Below, in pieces: positions 40,559-43,891 of a DNA stretch of 43,891 bases. The position numbers and the translations under genes were made by a program. Below the pieces are notes generated by a model, which saw only the letters and a program-made list of their open reading frames with translations, had not been told where the DNA came from and did no database searches. Position 1 is the stretch's first letter, and every line of letters starts with the position of its first letter. This DNA is from DASZZZ01 sp036260375 (GTDB taxonomy: Bacteria; Actinomycetota; CADDZG01; WHSQ01): NCBI GenBank assembly GCA_036260375.1, contig DASZZZ010000081.1, forward strand, positions 1 to 43,891, in the 5' to 3' direction.

Positions 40559-40834
40559 CTACAGGTAGCCGAGGGACTCCAGGCGCTTGCGGATCATCTC
40601 GATCTCGTCCGGCGACAGCGGCTCGACCTCGGGCGGCTGCGGCGTCGACCCCGCGGCACCGCCGGGAACCTCGCCGGTCGCGGCGTGGTGCGAGACGAGG
40701 TCGCGCAGCACGTAGACGGCGAACTCCGTGACGGAGTGGAACCCCGACCCCTTGATGACCTCCTTGAGCCGCTCGTACAGCGGGCGCGGGATCTTCAGCG
40801 TGACCTGGGGGTCGTTGCTGCGCGGGCGGGTCAC
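40559..40834 (-). CDS. Ribbon-helix-helix (CopG/Arc-like) protein with conserved C-terminal tail
   Basis: 91 residues. N-terminal RHH fold: strand QVTLKIPRPLYERL followed by the two helices (EVIKGSGFHSVTEFAVYVLR). A proline-rich linker leads to the tail SPDEIEMIRKRLESLGYL, which closely resembles the last residues of the phosphodiesterase at 19581-21176. The GTG start overlaps the stop of the symporter gene (GTGA), so it is the second gene of that operon. RHH proteins usually repress their own operons by binding repeated short half-sites, and such an array stands in this operon's promoter. Confidence 0.85.
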   Translation of the reverse strand: MTRPRSNDPQVTLKIPRPLYERLKEVIKGSGFHSVTEFAVYVLRDLVSHHAATGEVPGGAAGSTPQPPEVEPLSPDEIEMIRKRLESLGYL

Positions 40835-42000
40835 GACGCCCACCCGGAGACGGCGACGATGGCGAGCGGCACGAGGAACAGCCCCGCCGTGAAGGCGCCG
40901 AGGCGCACCCGGCCGCGCACCATCTGGCGTTGGAACCGCCACAGGCCGCGCCGTACCTGCGGGTAGACGAGTGCGAGCAGGACGACGCTGACGACCGTCG
41001 TCCCCGCGATGCCGGCGAGCACTATGCGCACCGCCGCGGCGCTGTCGAGCAGGAACGCCGCCAGCAGCGTGTCGCCGAGGGTCGTGATGTTGGCGCCCAT
41101 GATGTAGGGAAGGATGTCCTCTCGTCGCACGTATCTCTTTGCCACGAGCGGTACGAGCACCGTGAGCGCGACGGACACCGACATCGTGATCAGCGCCACG
41201 AGGCATCCCAGTGCGAACATGGGCCACTTCTTGCTGACCCATCCCATCAGCGTGCTTCCGATCGTCTTCTCGTCGAGCGTCGGCATGACGGAGTCGAGCA
41301 GCTTAAAGGTCACGAGGAGAAGGGCCAACCCTCCGAGGAAGATGACGCCTCCAGGAAGTGACTCGACGCGCCCAAGCAGCCCGCCGTAGACGAGGTCGAT
41401 GAGATCAGCGAACTGGTGTCCGAAAGAGATGTCGAGACCTCGCATGGGAACGCGCAGCAAGAAGAACCCGATGGCTGCAGCAGGTAAGTAGATCAGGGCC
41501 GTCGTCGACAGAGCCATGACGGCAGTCGACACGGGCTTCACGCGCTCGCCGCGTCCTCCACGCAGCGCGTAGATCACCGCGACGACGAGGACGACGAAGG
41601 CAGCTCCGAGGCGGGATCCGGTGAGCATAGTGAAGCCCTCGATCTCGGTGATGGAATCCGCGGCGACCAGCGTCAGCGCGGATGCCGCCATGGGGGAGCC
41701 GGAGAGCACGAACAGCGCGCCGATCCAGCCGAGGCCGAGCGTCGCGCCCGGATTCGCGACCAGAGCGCCCTTGTTCTGGAGCACTTCGAGGCCCGCCGCG
41801 CCGGTCTTCATCAGCTGGAGCGCCCCGACGAACAGGAACAACGCCAGGACAAAGCGAGCGGTCCACCACAGGACGCCGAGCGACCGCTCGAGGAGTCCCA
41901 CGGTCGGACGGGGGTGGGCGGCGACTTCAGTCGCGTCGCGGCCGGTGGCTCGGAGCGCCTCCAGGTGGTCGTTGGCTCGGAGCGCCTCCAGGGACTTCAT
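40831..42000 (-). CDS. Na/Pi-cotransporter-type membrane transporter
   Basis: 389 residues with about nine membrane helices. The fold repeats the two-part pattern of sodium/phosphate cotransporters: LFVLSGSPMAASALTLVAA in the first half and YIMGANITTLGDTLLAAFLL in the second, corresponding to the re-entrant serine/threonine-rich loops of that family. Likely moves phosphate or another anion with sodium. ATG 42000 is chosen for GGAGGAG nine bases ahead; an ATG at 42036 lacks a site. The soluble N-terminus has a 9-residue tandem repeat (SLEALRAND / HLEALRATG). Third-position GC is lower than in the housekeeping genes, which may indicate transfer. Confidence 0.8.
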   Translation of the reverse strand: MKSLEALRANDHLEALRATGRDATEVAAHPRPTVGLLERSLGVLWWTARFVLALFLFVGALQLMKTGAAGLEVLQNKGALVANPGATLGLGWIGALFVLSGSPMAASALTLVAADSITEIEGFTMLTGSRLGAAFVVLVVAVIYALRGGRGERVKPVSTAVMALSTTALIYLPAAAIGFFLLRVPMRGLDISFGHQFADLIDLVYGGLLGRVESLPGGVIFLGGLALLLVTFKLLDSVMPTLDEKTIGSTLMGWVSKKWPMFALGCLVALITMSVSVALTVLVPLVAKRYVRREDILPYIMGANITTLGDTLLAAFLLDSAAAVRIVLAGIAGTTVVSVVLLALVYPQVRRGLWRFQRQMVRGRVRLGAFTAGLFLVPLAIVAVSGWAS

Positions 42001-42053
42001 GTGCGAACTCCTCCGTTGGGGGGTCGGCTCGGTCATCTAGGGGCCCTGCGGTT

Positions 42054-42087
42054 GGAGTGTTATAGCACTCCGACTGGAGTGAGACAA
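42054..42087 (-). promoter_or_regulatory. Promoter with three alternating operator half-sites
   Basis: On the minus strand TTGTCT (42087-42082), a 17-bp spacer and TATAAC (42064-42059) make a promoter about 60 bases before the symporter start. On the plus strand GGAGTG (42054-42059), CACTCC (42066-42071) and GGAGTG (42076-42081) alternate in orientation, with centres 12 and 10 bp apart, covering the -10 and the whole spacer. This is a strong candidate operator, perhaps for the RHH protein of the same operon. Confidence 0.7.
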
Positions 42088-42248
42088 GGGAATGTAGGCA
42101 GAACTTGGTAGGAAAGTCCGCTTCCAGGACGTCCGGGGGTCGGGGCGGCAACAGCCCGTTCGGGAGCGGACCGCGACCTATCATGAGCCCACCCCGGACA
42201 AGCCCCCGAGCCGGGTGACTACCGAAAGGCAGCTCCGACATGCACAGA

Positions 42249-42521
42249 TCAGGCCGCGCGCGCCCTCGGGACGCCGCCGCGCCCGCCGTGACGGGCAGGA
42301 GCGGGGTGGTCGCGGCCCTGGCGCTGGGCGCGGCGCTGGTCGGCACGCTGGCGTGGCTCGAGGTGGTCGCCGGCCCCTGGCGACTGGCGAGCGGGCTCGT
42401 CGGAGCGGGCACCCACCTCCGGCGCGCTTGCCTCGACGTTGAAGGCCGCGCCGCACCGTCGGCAGATTGCGATATAGCGGCGCACGTTGCGCCGCTGGCG
42501 GAACTTGCGAAACAACTTCAT
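42249..42521 (-). CDS. Possible small zinc-ribbon protein (uncertain)
   Basis: 90 residues from ATG 42521 with GGAG nine bases ahead: a very basic N-terminus (MKLFRKFRQRRNVRRYIAI), one CxxC (CRRCG), then a low-complexity Arg/Gln/Ala-rich tail. On the opposite strand a frame from ATG 42240 could encode a helix (VVAALALGAALVGTLAWLEV) and has equal GC bias over its first 65 codons. Only one of the two is likely real; I favour this one slightly because of its ribosome site. Confidence 0.3.
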   Translation of the reverse strand: MKLFRKFRQRRNVRRYIAICRRCGAAFNVEASAPEVGARSDEPARQSPGAGDHLEPRQRADQRRAQRQGRDHPAPARHGGRGGVPRARAA

Positions 42522-42677
42522 GATGAGTGCTCCGCGAGCCATGCTTCTCGGTCGTCGCGAAAGGCCGTATCGGCCTCGAGGCATTTGCTGAGGCGAGTTG
42601 ACGCGCGGCCAATGGAAGCCGGTAGCTTCCTTGATTACACGGTAGTAAAGCGAGCGGCGCCTCTCCAGCGCGCGCCG

Positions 42678-42701
42678 AGGGGCGGCCATGGCGCCGCCCC
42701 T
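42678..42701 (-). terminator. Terminator hairpin after the Ig-like protein gene
   Basis: A perfect 9-bp stem (AGGGGCGGC and its complement) with a 6-nt loop lies 23 bases past the stop codon of the minus-strand gene that ends at 42725. Confidence 0.65.
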
Positions 42702-42724
42702 GGGAGATCTGATCCTGTGGTGCT

Positions 42725-43891
42725 CTAGGTTCGAAGGAGGACCTTGCGTCCCAGCGAGGTCGCCTGGCGGCACTTCGTGCTCTTTACAACGACGGCCTGG
42801 TACTTGGCCGACTTCCACATCCTGAACCTCACGCTGTAGCGGCCGAGAGCGCCCGTCGTCGTCGCCTTGAAGGCCGAATACTTATGGGGTCGCCCATCGT
42901 GCAGCACGTCCCGCTTGATCACGACCCGTTTGTTCCCCCGGCACGCCGGCGCGCTCGTGATGGCTCCACTCAAGCTGACTCTCCTGCCCCGCTCGACGAC
43001 CTTCTTTGAGCTTCGGAGCGAGATAGACCGTGCGTACTTCCAGCTGAGGGCCACGACGTCGGTCCGGTTGCCGTTCTCTATGGCGCTGATGCCCTCGTCG
43101 CAGAACGAGCCGTCCCACTCCACGCGCCCCTCGGGGTGGAAGCTGCCGTCGCCTTCCTCGTCGACCCAGAAGCAGATGAGGGCGCGGCCCGCCTGCGCCG
43201 GTTTCTCGGCTGGGATCGTCATCCGGCACTGGCCCTCCGCGCTTTGCCCCGTAACACAGCCCGTTGCCCCCGTGGAGCCGTCGTAGTCGGCGCCGTTACC
43301 GCGGCCGGCCGCTGAGTTGTCCAGGTCGTTGACGGCCGGGCTCAGGTTCTCGGCGTCGATCTCCCAGCCATTGAGGAGCTGGCCGCCGTCTCTGACGGTG
43401 CAGGTGTACGTACGTGAGGCGCCTACCGCGACGATTGCGGTCTCGGGGTCGCAGTCCAGGCTGGCGCTGGCTTGGAGCCCTTCGAACCACGTTGCGGCGA
43501 CGCTGTCGGTTGAGTCACGCTCGGCCTGCGCACCCGGCTCCGTCTTAGCGTTCCGACCCTCGGTCTCGTCGACGGTCGTGCCGGCGATCCACGCCCACAC
43601 CGTGTCCGTCCCTGCCGTCTTGCTGGCGTTGGCGTAGGATCTACGACACAGGACGTCGCCCGCCTTCACGGTGCACTGGAGATCTGGGGTGTCAAACGTC
43701 CTCCCGTCGGCCTTCGGGTCGCCGGGACCGTCGACCTCGAAGTAGACGAGGACGTCCCCGTTCACCGGTGCCGCCTTGCCGGTCGAGTCTGTGAGCGTCG
43801 CGGCCATCCGAACGCGGCCGCGCAGTGCGGCGTTGCTCATCTCGGGATTGAGATCCAGTGACCGAGCCGCGGCGCTGGCAAGTGTGGCGCC
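42725..43891 (-). CDS. Secreted Ig-like-domain protein, 5' truncated
   Basis: The minus-strand frame is open to the window edge, so the N-terminus lies beyond 43891; the ATG at 43840 is internal. The 388 visible residues begin with a bacterial Ig-like (Big_1-type) strand pattern (ATLTDSTGKAAPVNGDVLVY, FEVDGPGDP), then a region with many cysteines (at least nine) and a D/N-rich stretch (VNDLDNSAAGRGNGADYDGS), and end with a second beta-sandwich resembling fibronectin-type or carboxypeptidase-regulatory domains (RVSLSGAITSAP, RYSVRFRMWKSAKYQAVVV). Probably an extracellular structural or binding protein with disulfides. Followed by a hairpin terminator. Confidence 0.75.
   Translation of the reverse strand, partial: GATLASAAARSLDLNPEMSNAALRGRVRMAATLTDSTGKAAPVNGDVLVYFEVDGPGDPKADGRTFDTPDLQCTVKAGDVLCRRSYANASKTAGTDTVWAWIAGTTVDETEGRNAKTEPGAQAERDSTDSVAATWFEGLQASASLDCDPETAIVAVGASRTYTCTVRDGGQLLNGWEIDAENLSPAVNDLDNSAAGRGNGADYDGSTGATGCVTGQSAEGQCRMTIPAEKPAQAGRALICFWVDEEGDGSFHPEGRVEWDGSFCDEGISAIENGNRTDVVALSWKYARSISLRSSKKVVERGRRVSLSGAITSAPACRGNKRVVIKRDVLHDGRPHKYSAFKATTTGALGRYSVRFRMWKSAKYQAVVVKSTKCRQATSLGRKVLLRT

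Noticed and set aside
42054..42087. MerR-type operator
   Set aside because: A dyad lies between -35 and -10, but the spacer is 17 bp rather than the 19-20 bp of MerR promoters, and a third half-site covers the -10.

Overview
The window is about 44 kb of very GC-rich DNA (roughly 70-75% by eye) with strong G/C preference at third codon positions, many GTG and TTG starts, and stop/start overlaps of the GTGA and ATGA type. An actinobacterial QcrCAB set (diheme cytochrome c, three-helix Rieske protein, cytochrome b), a CtaF-type oxidase subunit IV, a CIRCE-controlled groEL and zinc-type L33 point to an actinobacterium. The general gene style resembles Thermoleophilia/Solirubrobacterales. The taxon is inferred from family knowledge, not from a search.

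Layout, left to right. 1-5143: tail of a PH-like membrane protein, an agmatinase-family ureohydrolase, a membrane-anchored hypothetical protein, and a secreted RTX-repeat protein fused to an endonuclease/exonuclease/phosphatase-like domain. 5432-6465: tRNA-Thr(GGT), tRNA-Met(CAT), a zinc-ribbon/proline-rich protein and rpmG. 6678-10400: three tandem secreted RTX-repeat paralogues and the decayed tail of a fourth copy. 10659-14682: a class III nucleotide cyclase joined through one membrane helix to a predicted seven-bladed propeller, a secreted sulfatase, and a Crp/Fnr regulator. 14743-16424: groEL with its CIRCE operator.

16498-21176 is the most unusual part. It has MauF-, MauA- and MauD-like genes on the minus strand and MauE-like, hypothetical and phosphodiesterase genes on the plus strand, divided by two 73-bp direct repeats. 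The MauA-like protein is a Tat-exported, cysteine-rich relative of the methylamine dehydrogenase small subunit. No large subunit (MauB) or MauG is present, and by my alignment from memory one of the two cofactor tryptophans is a tyrosine.

21267-25268: two nearly duplicate M23-type cell-wall peptidases with SH3-like tails, a small membrane protein, LarE, and a stand-alone Lrp/AsnC ligand-binding domain. 25378-37126 is a respiratory and copper block: qcrCAB, a CPH-type copper ATPase behind a perfect CsoR-like palindrome placed inside its promoter, an ABC exporter pair, a PAS histidine kinase with a single-domain receiver, and ctaC-ctaD-ctaF on the opposite strand. No ctaE is present. 37227-43891: a HAD hydrolase preceded by the stump of an acyl-CoA dehydrogenase gene, two small less GC-rich genes, yajQ, a receiver protein, a solute-binding lipoprotein, an operon of a Na/Pi-type symporter plus a ribbon-helix-helix protein behind a half-site array, an ambiguous short stretch, and the 5'-truncated gene of an Ig-like secreted protein.

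I see no rRNA, CRISPR array, transposase or integrase. All calls come from reading the sequence; no database was searched.
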